A program made the position numbers and the translations under genes. This document shows, in pieces, positions 1-6,674 of a DNA stretch of 7,376 nucleotides. The stretch spans positions 1 through 7,376 of the forward strand of contig JAJYZD010000192.1 of NCBI GenBank assembly GCA_021800315.1. The letters are read 5' to 3'. This DNA is from Bacillota bacterium (GTDB lineage: Bacteria > Bacillota > Desulfotomaculia > Desulfotomaculales > JAJYZD01). Within the stretch, counting starts at the first letter, position 1. Every line of letters starts with the position of its first letter. The notes beneath the pieces were generated by a model. That model was not told where the DNA came from and ran no database searches. It saw nothing but the letters and a program-made list of their open reading frames with translations.

Positions 1-702
1 CCGACGGATATTGTTTTGTGTCTGAGCACGCTTTGGGCCAGTCGCTGAAATATGTTTGAATGTTTTTCGGCCATGTGTGAACAGGCTGCCGGTCACGGCA
101 ACCTGTTGTCCCGTCACCTCCCTATTGACAACTTGGTTTCAGATCCAGGAAAACTCTTTGACTATGTCGTGTCTTCCAATCGCCGCCCCCCCAGCTTCCA
201 GTCGGGAAACGAAAGTCAGCGTATCCGCCTTTCGCCCCCCCCTTCAGGGCGCGGAAGGCGGCGCCTATCCTGATCCGGTAATACAAAAGTTATCGCATAA
301 ACCTTAAAAAGACATGAGGGAAGTACGAACGCTTTGTGAATCTTCCAGGATAGCCGGATTTATCCCCGGACGGTCTGGTGCGGACCACCCCGTATCACCG
401 GCCGTTCAGTGGGCGCCGTAATCACCGCCTTGGCCGGTGATCACCCTGCAACGCCGGCCCAACTTGGCGCCCGGGGCGCCCCGGTGTCGAATGGTCCATG
501 CCGGCCTCTGTGGTTTTTGCCGGCCGCACCGGTATCTTCCGCGGCTGCTACCCGGCCGGGAATACCTCGTCCCTCAACCCGGCCGAGGCGCTCAGTTACA
601 GGTAGACCACCCGCGTCAAGAGGGAGGGGCGGCCCCCTCCGCCTCTCCCTCTTGACGCCAGCCCAAGCCTGCCGGTTTGATCGATCGGTCAACCAAAGAT
701 TC
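1..702. other. Region without a confident gene, rich in inverted repeats
   Basis: I see no supported protein gene here. Hairpin-capable sequences are present at 81-106 (10 pairs with one mismatch, loop GTCA), 225-261 (about 11 pairs including one G-U), 421-441 (ATCACCG/CGGTGAT, 7 bp) and 613-658 (listed separately). C runs occur at 186-192 and 235-242. Two readings touch the left edge: a plus-strand frame stopping with TGA at 57-59 (ending SLKYV) and a minus-strand frame from an ATG at 72-74 running off the edge (MAEKHSNIFQRLAQSV...). They overlap on opposite strands, so at most one is likely real, and neither has enough length or a good ribosome binding site to call. If the plus-strand frame is a gene end, the 81-106 hairpin could be its terminator, although no T tract follows. 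Confidence 0.6.
613..658. repeat. Long near-perfect inverted repeat (about 20-bp stem)
   Basis: Positions 613-626 (GCGTCAAGAGGGAG) and 645-658 are perfect reverse complements over 14 bp. Pairing continues inward through one G-U pair and five more G-C pairs (627-632 with 639-644), leaving a loop of about 6 nt at 633-638. No T tract follows on either strand, so it is not a classical intrinsic terminator. It may be a mobile repeat of REP type, an RNA structure, or part of a termination region between convergent or tandem genes. The structure is seen directly; the function is unknown. Confidence 0.75.
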
Positions 703-729
703 GCGCCTGAATCCTCTGGCTTCAGGCGC
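703..729 (-). terminator. Hairpin just downstream of rex, possible terminator
   Basis: GCGCCTGAA (703-711) and TTCAGGCGC (721-729) form a perfect 9-bp stem with a 9-nt loop, starting 2 bases past the rex stop codon in the direction of rex transcription. The sequence after it on the minus strand (GAATCTTTGG) has only a weak T content, so termination efficiency is uncertain. Its position directly after the stop is the main support for a role in ending or stabilising the rex transcript. Confidence 0.5.
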
Positions 730-731
730 CT

Positions 732-1388
732 TTAGGCGGGGGGGTCGTGACAGAAGGAAACGAAGGGGTGACACAGCTTGAAAGTGAGAATCCCGATTTC
801 GGCGGACAGGTCGACGTTGTGCAGGACGACGTGTTCCGGTACCTCGATGTGTACCCGGGCGAAATTCAAAATGGCCGTAAGTCCGTTGTCCACCATAAGC
901 CGGGCTGTTGGCCGGGCGGCACCGGCCGGAACCGTGATAATCCCTATGACCACCCCGTTGGCGCCCACTATGGCGGGCAGGGTTTCCAGGGGGTGGATGT
1001 CGATTTGCCCTATCTTGCCGCCGATCTTGGTCAAATCGTTGTCAAAGACGGCGACGATATCGAAGTTGCGTTCGGCGAATCCCCTGTAGGTGGCCAGCGC
1101 CCGGGCCAGCTTGCCCGCCCCTACCATGATGACCGGCCAGGGACGGTTCACCCCCAGGATCGTCCTGGTCTGATCGAGCAGTTCCCTGACGTTGTAGCCC
1201 AGGCCCCGGGTGCCGAATTCACCGAAGCAGGCCAGGTCTTTGCGAACCTGGGACGAAAAGACCCCTGCCCCGTGGGCGATCTCCTCCGAGGATACGATCG
1301 TCGTACCTTGGCGGCAGAGATTTTCCAGGGTATGAGAGTATTGGACCAGTCGGGCGACAGTCGGTTCGGGTACCTTGTTTTTTCTCAC
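732..1388 (-). CDS. rex: Redox-sensing transcriptional repressor Rex
   Basis: This is a cytoplasmic DNA-binding repressor that, in the Rex family, senses the NADH/NAD+ ratio: it binds operators when NADH is low and releases them when NADH rises, controlling fermentation and respiratory genes. The N-terminal winged helix (about residues 7-65) carries the family signature SSQVRKDLACFGEFGTRGLG. A Rossmann domain follows, with GAGKLARAL near residues 90-98, an acidic FDND at the end of the second strand (near 115-118, adenine-ribose contact), and NFARVHIEVPEHV plus NVDLSAE toward the C terminus, as in other Rex proteins. At 218 residues the length is normal. I chose GTG at 1386-1388 because a GGAGG-type site lies 7 nt upstream; TTG at 1389-1391 is an in-frame alternative only 4 nt from it. 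A GATAAT at 1412-1417 could be a -10 element, without a good -35. It lies 112 bp downstream of the co-oriented ATPase gene. Confidence 0.96.
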   Translation of the reverse strand: MRKNKVPEPTVARLVQYSHTLENLCRQGTTIVSSEEIAHGAGVFSSQVRKDLACFGEFGTRGLGYNVRELLDQTRTILGVNRPWPVIMVGAGKLARALATYRGFAERNFDIVAVFDNDLTKIGGKIGQIDIHPLETLPAIVGANGVVIGIITVPAGAARPTARLMVDNGLTAILNFARVHIEVPEHVVLHNVDLSAEIGILTFKLCHPFVSFCHDPPA

Positions 1389-1462
1389 CAATCCCCCTCC
1401 CGGACTGAAAAATTATCAGCCCCGCCGGTGACCGCGCGCGTTTCGGCCGGACACCGGACCGC

Positions 1463-1488
1463 CGGGGCGGGGCGGCCGCCCCGCCCCG
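1463..1488. repeat. Perfect 26-bp GC palindrome between ATPase and rex
   Basis: The sequence from 1463 to 1488 is its own reverse complement (CGGGGCGGGGCGG followed by its complement), with the centre between 1475 and 1476. In RNA it would fold into a stem of about 11 bp with a tight loop. It lies 13 bases past the ATPase stop codon in the direction of transcription. It may attenuate or end the ATPase transcript or protect its 3' end, but no T tract follows on the minus strand, so it is not a standard intrinsic terminator. Confidence 0.55.
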
Positions 1489-1500
1489 TACGGCCGGCGG

Positions 1501-4011
1501 TTACTCACCTAAACTGCCGCGGACTTGATCCTCGGCAACCGCCTCCTGCAAAAGCGGCGACATCCCCCTGGTACGTATGTCCCCGACCACCGCACCGCCC
1601 GTCCGCGGTACGGGGTTGAGCAGCCGGTACTTGATCGGATCGTCTATAACCAGGGCGAAGAACAGGCACAAAACCAGGATGCTGAGGTTGGCGAACCAGG
1701 AAATGGGCGCCAGCCCGGGCACTCCGACCGAGGACAGAACAGCGACCAGGGCTATGTCCGCCGCCATGGTCCAGAACAGGGCCTTGCTGGGAGCGGACTG
1801 CCAGAACCGTCCGCGCTCGCGGACCACGAAAATCTTGATGGTGCCGAAATAGAAAAGTATGTCGAAGGCGTAGGTGTGGAGGGCGGCCAGGTTGTTGGCC
1901 AGGCCGAACCGGTACAGTCCCAGGTAAAGCAGAACCAGCGACTCCACCGTGACCACGGCCCCGATGATCACCGATACCCTGACCACCTTGCTCACGTCCC
2001 AGACGTTGGGCTTCATGGACCAGCGGGTGTTATCGGTGGAGATCGTGAGGGTGATGAAATCGGTCAGCAGAAGCAGGAGCACCATGTCGAAAGCGGAAAC
2101 CACGAAGCGCCCCGTCAGGAAAAAGGCCACGATTATGAAGATCTGGGTTTCCAAGGTCTTCACGACCTTGTTGAAGATCCAGGTAAGGATTCTTTCGTAG
2201 ATCATGCGGCCTACCTTGACCAGGTCGACGATGTTCCCCAGGCCTTCGCTGGTCAGCACGGCGGAGGCGGCCGCCTTGGCCACGTCGGTGGCCGAACTGA
2301 CCGCTATGCCCACCTCGGCCTGTTTCAGGGCGGGGCCGTCGTTCACCCCGTCACCGGTCATACCTACGACGTGGCGCTTGGCCTGCAGGGCTTTGACCAG
2401 CGCGTACTTGTCCTCCGGGTAGATCTCGGCGAAGCCGTCGCTGGCCTCGGCGATGGTGGCGGCCTTCAGGGGATCCGCCTCCAGCGCGTCTTCCACCTCG
2501 CTGATCCTGGTGATGTGCGTGCCCAGCCCGACCTCGGAGCCGATTTCCCTCGCGATGGGCAGGGCGTCCCCGGTCAGCATCTTCACGGCTACACCCAGTT
2601 TCTTCAACTCTTCGATCAGAGCCCTGGCATCCGGGCGGGGCTTGTCATAAAGGGCGACCAGGCCCGCTATGGTCAGATCCCCGTCCCGTTCCATCGCCAC
2701 TCCCAGCGTCCGGTAGCCGCGCCTGGCGTAGTCCACCATCCTGTCCTCCAGGGCGGCCGCGTCCGTGCCGGCCAGGCCGGCGATGATCTTCACCGCGCCC
2801 TTGATCAACCGGAAAGATTTCCCTTCGTATTCGATGGTGCTTTCCGTCCGGCGGGTTTTGGGGTTGAATGGTATGAACTCCGTCTGCCGGTAACCGTCAC
2901 GGACGATGCCCCGCGCGGAAGCCTCGTCGAGGAAGGCCATGTCTATCGGATCCCGGTTGGCCGCCTGGGAGGCCAGTGCCCCGTACATGATGACGTCGTC
3001 TTCGGAAAAGCCCTCGAGAGGCTGGACCCCGGCCACCGTAAGCTGGTTCAGGGTTATGGTACCAGTTTTGTCGGCGCAGAGCGTATCCATACTGGCCGCG
3101 TCTTCGGAGGCGTTCAGCCGGGTAATGAGGACGCCCCGTTTTACCAGTTCCAGGGAACCAAGCGCCATGCTGATGGTGAACATGGCCGGCAGGGCGACCG
3201 GTATCGCCGACACCAGGAGAATCAGCATGAGCGGCAGAATATTAAGAATATTGCCGCTCAATACGAGGGTTGCCGCCAGGGCGGCGGCTACGAACACGCC
3301 AACCATGATCATGAGCCATTTGACCACCTGGGCGATCACCGCCTCGGCGTGCAGCTTGGGCTTGGCCAGTTGGACCAGTTCCGCCGTCCGGCCGAAATAG
3401 GTTCTGGTCCCGGTTAGGGCAACCAGGGCATTGGCCTCGCCGGACTTCACGATCGACCCGGAGAAGACGATCTCCCCGTCGCACTTCGTGACCGTCAGCG
3501 ATTCCCCGGTGAGCGCCGACTGGTCGATCTCCAGGTCGCCTTTGAGGCACTTGAGGTCGCCGGGAACAAAATCACCGCCCCTGACCCGGACCACGTCGCC
3601 GGGAACCAGTTCCCGCGCCGGCAGCACCTGCCACTGGCCGTCCCTCAGGACCCGTGAATTCACCCGCAGCTTCCGCTTGAGGGTTTCCACGGCATTGGCG
3701 GCCCGGTACTCCTGGATGAAGCCCAATACAGCGTTCAAGACAAGGAGTCCGGCTATCAGGTACATATCGAGATATTTGTGAAGTAATATCGTGAGGATTA
3801 TGGTAATTTCGAGCATCCATGCCGTAAGACCCCAAAACCGACGGGCGAATCTCGCTATAGGTGAAATCTTCTGCTCCGGCACTTCGTTGAACCCGAACTC
3901 TTTGATTCTCTTCTCAACTTCCGCGCTGGACAGTCCCCTTTCAGGATCAGTACGCAACTCTGTTACGCATTCATGCGATGTCATATTCTTATAGTCATCA
4001 GCATTCAACAT
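1501..4011 (-). CDS. P3A-type plasma-membrane proton-efflux P-type ATPase
   Basis: This integral membrane pump is predicted to use ATP to export H+, generating membrane potential and controlling cytoplasmic pH. It has the full P-type ATPase architecture in 836 residues: an N-terminal cytoplasmic segment; M1-M2 (about 63-100); an actuator domain with TGES at 168-171; M3-M4 (about 229-285) with the P3A-like PVALP at 271-275; the phosphorylation motif DKTGT starting at Asp314; KGA at 404-406 in the nucleotide-binding domain; MLTGD at 478-482; TGDGVNDGP at 552-560; and six C-terminal membrane segments (about 608-790). Asn93 in M2 and Asp651 in M6 fall where the plant pump AHA2 has its proton-pathway Asn and essential Asp. 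No long C-terminal autoinhibitory domain follows M10. The ATG at 4009-4011 is preceded by GGATGGTGAT, an acceptable ribosome binding site. H+ as substrate is inferred from subfamily; another cation cannot be excluded. Rex lies downstream. Confidence 0.95.
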   Translation of the reverse strand: MLNADDYKNMTSHECVTELRTDPERGLSSAEVEKRIKEFGFNEVPEQKISPIARFARRFWGLTAWMLEITIILTILLHKYLDMYLIAGLLVLNAVLGFIQEYRAANAVETLKRKLRVNSRVLRDGQWQVLPARELVPGDVVRVRGGDFVPGDLKCLKGDLEIDQSALTGESLTVTKCDGEIVFSGSIVKSGEANALVALTGTRTYFGRTAELVQLAKPKLHAEAVIAQVVKWLMIMVGVFVAAALAATLVLSGNILNILPLMLILLVSAIPVALPAMFTISMALGSLELVKRGVLITRLNASEDAASMDTLCADKTGTITLNQLTVAGVQPLEGFSEDDVIMYGALASQAANRDPIDMAFLDEASARGIVRDGYRQTEFIPFNPKTRRTESTIEYEGKSFRLIKGAVKIIAGLAGTDAAALEDRMVDYARRGYRTLGVAMERDGDLTIAGLVALYDKPRPDARALIEELKKLGVAVKMLTGDALPIAREIGSEVGLGTHITRISEVEDALEADPLKAATIAEASDGFAEIYPEDKYALVKALQAKRHVVGMTGDGVNDGPALKQAEVGIAVSSATDVAKAAASAVLTSEGLGNIVDLVKVGRMIYERILTWIFNKVVKTLETQIFIIVAFFLTGRFVVSAFDMVLLLLLTDFITLTISTDNTRWSMKPNVWDVSKVVRVSVIIGAVVTVESLVLLYLGLYRFGLANNLAALHTYAFDILFYFGTIKIFVVRERGRFWQSAPSKALFWTMAADIALVAVLSSVGVPGLAPISWFANLSILVLCLFFALVIDDPIKYRLLNPVPRTGGAVVGDIRTRGMSPLLQEAVAEDQVRGSLGE

Positions 4012-4252
4012 TTAAATCACCATCCTGCAGAACTGAAGTAGGGGGAAATAGCCGCTCTGACCAATATTTCCTACCTTATACAGCAATGGCTGCCAATCTG
4101 ATCCAATAGAAGTTCTTTCGTTACGACATGCATGGAGGAGCGGTCCGTCGGACAAGCTGTATCAGTCCGCGTCTTTACCCACAGCACCAACCTGGCAAGC
4201 AACCACCTCTCTCTCCTGGCTTCCATTTGAGAATGTGAGATCATCCACTTAA
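4012..4252 (-). other. Long putative 5' leader of the ATPase gene
   Basis: Between the candidate -10 element and the ATPase start codon lie about 240 bases without a supported reading frame. A short hairpin GTCCG-T-CGGAC occurs at 4143-4153. I compared the sequence by eye with cyclic-di-AMP, M-box and cyclic-di-GMP riboswitch cores and recognised none. The region ends in the ATPase ribosome binding site. Confidence 0.35.
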
Positions 4253-4296
4253 CTTATACCTTAAATTTACCTGAAAAACCTTAAAGAAAGCTTAAA
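4253..4296 (-). promoter_or_regulatory. Candidate ATPase promoter with four tandem 8-bp motifs
   Basis: On the plus strand, ACCTTAAA (4258), ACCTGAAA (4269), ACCTTAAA (4278) and AGCTTAAA (4289) repeat with starts 11, 9 and 11 bases apart. Read toward the ATPase these are TTTAAGCT, TTTAAGGT, TTTCAGGT and TTTAAGGT, running directly into a TATAAG -10-like hexamer (4253-4258). No recognisable -35 element is present. Direct repeats at one-helical-turn spacing replacing the -35 region are typical of promoters activated by OmpR/PhoB-family response regulators. The repeats are seen; the promoter and the type of regulator are inferred. Transcription from here would give a leader of about 235 nt before the ATPase start. 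Confidence 0.45.
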
Positions 4297-4314
4297 ATTG
4301 AATAAAGGTTTACT

Positions 4315-4348
4315 CATATGTTAGTGCAAGTGAACATATGAACATATG
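4315..4348. promoter_or_regulatory. CATATG inverted and direct repeats, candidate operator
   Basis: CATATGTT (4315-4322) is inverted as AACATATG at 4333-4340 across a 10-nt spacer, and AACATATG is repeated at once at 4341-4348; equivalently TGAACATA occurs twice in tandem at 4331-4346. The block is AT-rich inside a GC-rich window and sits about 20-50 bases upstream of the tandem motifs in front of the ATPase. This resembles a binding site for a dimeric repressor or activator, but no cognate regulator gene is visible here. Confidence 0.4.
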
Positions 4349-4789
4349 CCGGGTCCCGCACCCTTACCGGACAAATCGCGATAGCCGGCTGATTTTCAGA
4401 GCGGCCGGAAATGCTCGGCGGGCCGGACAAGTCCAGGAGGGCAACGCTGACGCGGGATGAAGGGGGACATCGCCGGGACCGGACTAATTCCGTTTTGCAC
4501 AAATCCTGGCCGGTGCAGATATGCGACTAATTGCACGTCCTGGGAAAAAAGCCTTTCTTCAAGGCTAAAGAGGCCCGGACGGAATAAATGGTATTGTGAA
4601 TCCTGGTACGATACCGAGAAAACCGGCCTGTCCGGGGCGAACGGCCGGAACGATCCCGCGGCCACCAGCTTGCCGCCGTTCGTTCGGGACCCTGGCGGGC
4701 GCCGTTATGTGCGGACGGGTGCAAATCTTCGGCCCAGTTGCCCAACGAGAAAGAACTTGAAGATTAAAACAGCGGGAGCAAAACGGGCT
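4349..4789. other. Intergenic stretch without a supported gene
   Basis: Short open frames exist on both strands but none has a convincing ribosome binding site, recognisable product or protein-like composition. The stretch contains a short direct repeat GACTAATT (4482-4489 and 4525-4532), an inverted GTGCA/TGCAC pair (4513-4517 and 4532-4536) and a terminator-like hairpin at 4545-4566, which is listed separately. Confidence 0.5.
4545..4566 (-). terminator. Terminator-like hairpin with T run in intergenic DNA
   Basis: On the minus strand AGCCTT, a 5-nt GAAGA loop and AAGGCT form a 6-bp stem, followed at once by TTTTT. This has the layout of a weak intrinsic terminator. It lies about 235 bases beyond the stronger kinase terminator and before the ATPase promoter region, so it may be a backup terminator, or the end of a short untranslated transcript arising between 4790 and 4570. 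Confidence 0.45.
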
Positions 4790-4825
4790 GGAAAATGAAA
4801 GGCCGGTGCCCCGTCAGGCACCGGC
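4790..4825 (-). terminator. Rho-independent terminator of the nucleoside kinase gene
   Basis: On the minus strand GCCGGTGCC, a 6-nt loop TGACGG and GGCACCGGC form a perfect 9-bp GC-rich stem (4802-4825), followed by the T-rich tail CTTTCATTTT. It begins 17 bases past the kinase stop codon. This is the best terminator in the window and indicates that the kinase and ATPase genes are separate transcription units. Confidence 0.85.
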
Positions 4826-4841
4826 TCCGATTTGGCCCCGG

Positions 4842-6524
4842 TCAGTCCAAAAAACAGCTGTTGCCGATGAATTCGCGGATAATGGAGTTGGCCGGCACGG
4901 CTTCGGCGTTGATAGTGACGAAATAGCTCAAGAACTCCCGCAGGCGGCGCGCTTCGGAGTGTTCGCGAAATTCGGGCGTTATCTGTTCCAGCAGGGGGTC
5001 GGCCACCCCTTTGAGCACGGCCAGTTCGTAGACCAGGGCCGAGTTGAACATGACGTCGGCGCTCTCCTGAAAGGGGAAGATGTTGCTTTCCTCTCCCCGG
5101 CGCACCGACCACCACATGGCGATGGTGTCCCGGGCCGAATTGCCCCGGCAGCGGAAGTCCCGTACGATGCGCCGGATAATGCGCAGGTCGGTGGTGGGAA
5201 TGCGGTTGTGGTCGTCCAGGTTGAGTTGGGTCAGGGCGCTGACGTAAATCTTGAACTTGCGTCCCAGGGGAATGGCATTGGTCAGTTTGTCATTCAGTCC
5301 GTGAATACCTTCCACCACGATCAGGTCCGACTCCCCCAGCTTGAGCGTTTCGCCGCGAAACTCCCGCCGGCCGGCCTTGAAATTATAATACGGCAGTTCC
5401 ACTTCTTCGCCCTGGATCAGCTTAATCAGGTGGTCGTTGAACAGGGGCCGGTCGATGGCGTCGAGGTGCTCGAAGTCATAATGGCCGTCATTGTCCACCG
5501 GCGTCTTCGCCCGGTCCACGAAATAGTTGTCCAAGGAGATGGGCACGGGATGGATACCGTTCACCCGGAGTTGGACGGCCAGGCGCTGGGCGAAAGTGGT
5601 CTTGCCGGAGGAAGACGGCCCGGCGATGAGCACAATCCGGACGTGGTCGCTATTGGAGGATATCAGGTCGGCGATCCGGCCGATCTTTTTCTCGTGGAAA
5701 GCTTCCGCCACCCGGACCAGTTCCGCCGCTCCCCTGCTCTGCAACACCTTGTCCAGGGAAACCACGTCCCGAATATCCAAAACCTTACCCCATTCATCCG
5801 CCTCCAGGTAGACATTGGCCAGTTTGCCCTGTTCCACGTACTCCGGAATCACCTCCGGATTCCGCTCCCGGGGCAGTTCCAGGATGAAGCCGGGCAGGTA
5901 GAACCGCAGGCGGAACGTCTTCAGCAGACCGGTGTCGGGCACCATCGGGCCGTAGGAATAGTCGTGGAACCAACCGCAGGTGTAGATATCGACTTCCTGG
6001 GAATGCCGGTAGTTCAGCAGGTCGATCTTTTCCCCCTGGTCCGACTCCGTGAGCAGCCTGATCACTTCGTCCTTGTGGAGGCGCCGCCGGACAATCGGTT
6101 CCCCGACGGCGATGATTTCCCGCATGCGCTCTTCGATAAGCTGGATATCCTGCTCCCGCAGGGCCCGCTCCATGCCGATGTACCCGTAAAGGCCGTTGCC
6201 CAGGGAATGTTTCACCGTTACCTTGGAACCCGGGAAGACTTCGCTGGCCGCGCGCACCAGCACCATGACCAGGCTGCGCGCGTAAATGCGCCGCCCGTCC
6301 TCGTCCCGGTAATCCACGAATTCCAGCCGACAGTCCTGGTCGAGTTCGAAGTTTAAGTCCTTCAACGCGTTGTTGGCTTTCACGCCCAGAGCGGGCGGCT
6401 TTTCCTGTGGGTACAGCGCCAGGACCTCCAGGGCCCTGGTACCCCGGGGCAGGGACAATGTTCCCACACCGGCCAGTTCGACCGTGACACCGGCGGGAAG
6501 GGAATTCCGTGCCGCGGCTTCCAT
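4842..6524 (-). CDS. TGS-domain nucleoside kinase (uridine kinase family)
   Basis: This is a cytoplasmic enzyme predicted to transfer phosphate from ATP to a nucleoside, probably uridine or cytidine in pyrimidine salvage. The 560-residue protein has a TGS-like beta-grasp domain (about 12-75), a region like the second additional domain of threonyl-tRNA synthetase (about 85-250, with HSLGNGLYGYI at 106-116 and GWFHDYSYGPMVPDTG at 184-199), and a C-terminal P-loop kinase of the phosphoribulokinase/uridine kinase superfamily. The kinase carries the Walker A GPSSSGKTT at 302-310, SLDNYF with likely catalytic Asp332, YDFEHLDAID at 349-358 and VEGIHGLN at 404-411. The fusion and length match a known family of Firmicutes and Thermotogae; its tRNA-synthetase-like parts lack an aminoacylation core, so it is not a synthetase. 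The ATG at 6522-6524 has GGGAGG 8 nt upstream. The exact nucleoside substrate cannot be read from sequence. Confidence 0.93.
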   Translation of the reverse strand: MEAAARNSLPAGVTVELAGVGTLSLPRGTRALEVLALYPQEKPPALGVKANNALKDLNFELDQDCRLEFVDYRDEDGRRIYARSLVMVLVRAASEVFPGSKVTVKHSLGNGLYGYIGMERALREQDIQLIEERMREIIAVGEPIVRRRLHKDEVIRLLTESDQGEKIDLLNYRHSQEVDIYTCGWFHDYSYGPMVPDTGLLKTFRLRFYLPGFILELPRERNPEVIPEYVEQGKLANVYLEADEWGKVLDIRDVVSLDKVLQSRGAAELVRVAEAFHEKKIGRIADLISSNSDHVRIVLIAGPSSSGKTTFAQRLAVQLRVNGIHPVPISLDNYFVDRAKTPVDNDGHYDFEHLDAIDRPLFNDHLIKLIQGEEVELPYYNFKAGRREFRGETLKLGESDLIVVEGIHGLNDKLTNAIPLGRKFKIYVSALTQLNLDDHNRIPTTDLRIIRRIVRDFRCRGNSARDTIAMWWSVRRGEESNIFPFQESADVMFNSALVYELAVLKGVADPLLEQITPEFREHSEARRLREFLSYFVTINAEAVPANSIIREFIGNSCFLD

Positions 6525-6555
6525 GCTGAATCCCTCCCGGCATAAGATGTGAACT

Positions 6556-6561
6556 ATTATA
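6556..6561 (-). promoter_or_regulatory. Possible -10 element of the kinase gene
   Basis: A perfect TATAAT lies on the minus strand about 30 bases upstream of the kinase start, in a short AT-rich patch between the galU remnant and the kinase. The hexamer 17 bases further upstream is AATCAC, a poor -35 match, so the promoter is tentative. Confidence 0.35.
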
Positions 6562-6674
6562 TTATTCGGGACTTGTTTGTGATTACCTTTGGAGTAATTT
6601 GGACAGACCGGTTGATCGGGGCGTGGGTCAATGGCAGATGGCGGGATCGGCGTCGGGTCAGGATGGCGCGGGAG

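Noticed and set aside
1..74. Edge-touching reading frames, plus strand to 59 and minus strand from 74
   Set aside because: Both give protein-like short peptides but overlap on opposite strands, are under 25 codons within the window and lack a strong ribosome binding site.
125..130. TTGACA resembling a plus-strand -35 element
   Set aside because: No acceptable -10 hexamer at 16-18 bases downstream, and no supported plus-strand gene follows.
334..340. TTGTGAA, a Rex operator half-site (also at 4594-4600)
   Set aside because: The Rex operator family is an inverted repeat, TTGTGAA-N6-TTCACAA or similar; neither copy has a recognisable second half at the right spacing.
409..735. Plus-strand open frame of 108 codons left of rex
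   Set aside because: Pro/Arg/Ala-rich composition, no good ribosome binding site, and it passes through the strong hairpins at 613-658 and 703-729; open by GC bias.
747..1619. A 290-codon plus-strand open frame over rex and the ATPase 3' end
   Set aside because: It runs antisense through rex, the GC palindrome and the ATPase end, with a low-complexity proline/arginine-rich tail and no family resemblance.
1525..3417. A 630-codon open frame on the plus strand opposite the ATPase gene
   Set aside because: It is the antisense of a clear P-type ATPase. Its composition (rich in Gly, Asp, His, Gln) and lack of motifs fit a mirror frame produced by GC-biased third codon positions.
4806..6356. A 516-codon open frame on the plus strand opposite the kinase gene
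   Set aside because: It lies antisense to the nucleoside kinase, has no recognisable domain and begins inside the kinase terminator; it is a shadow of the real gene.
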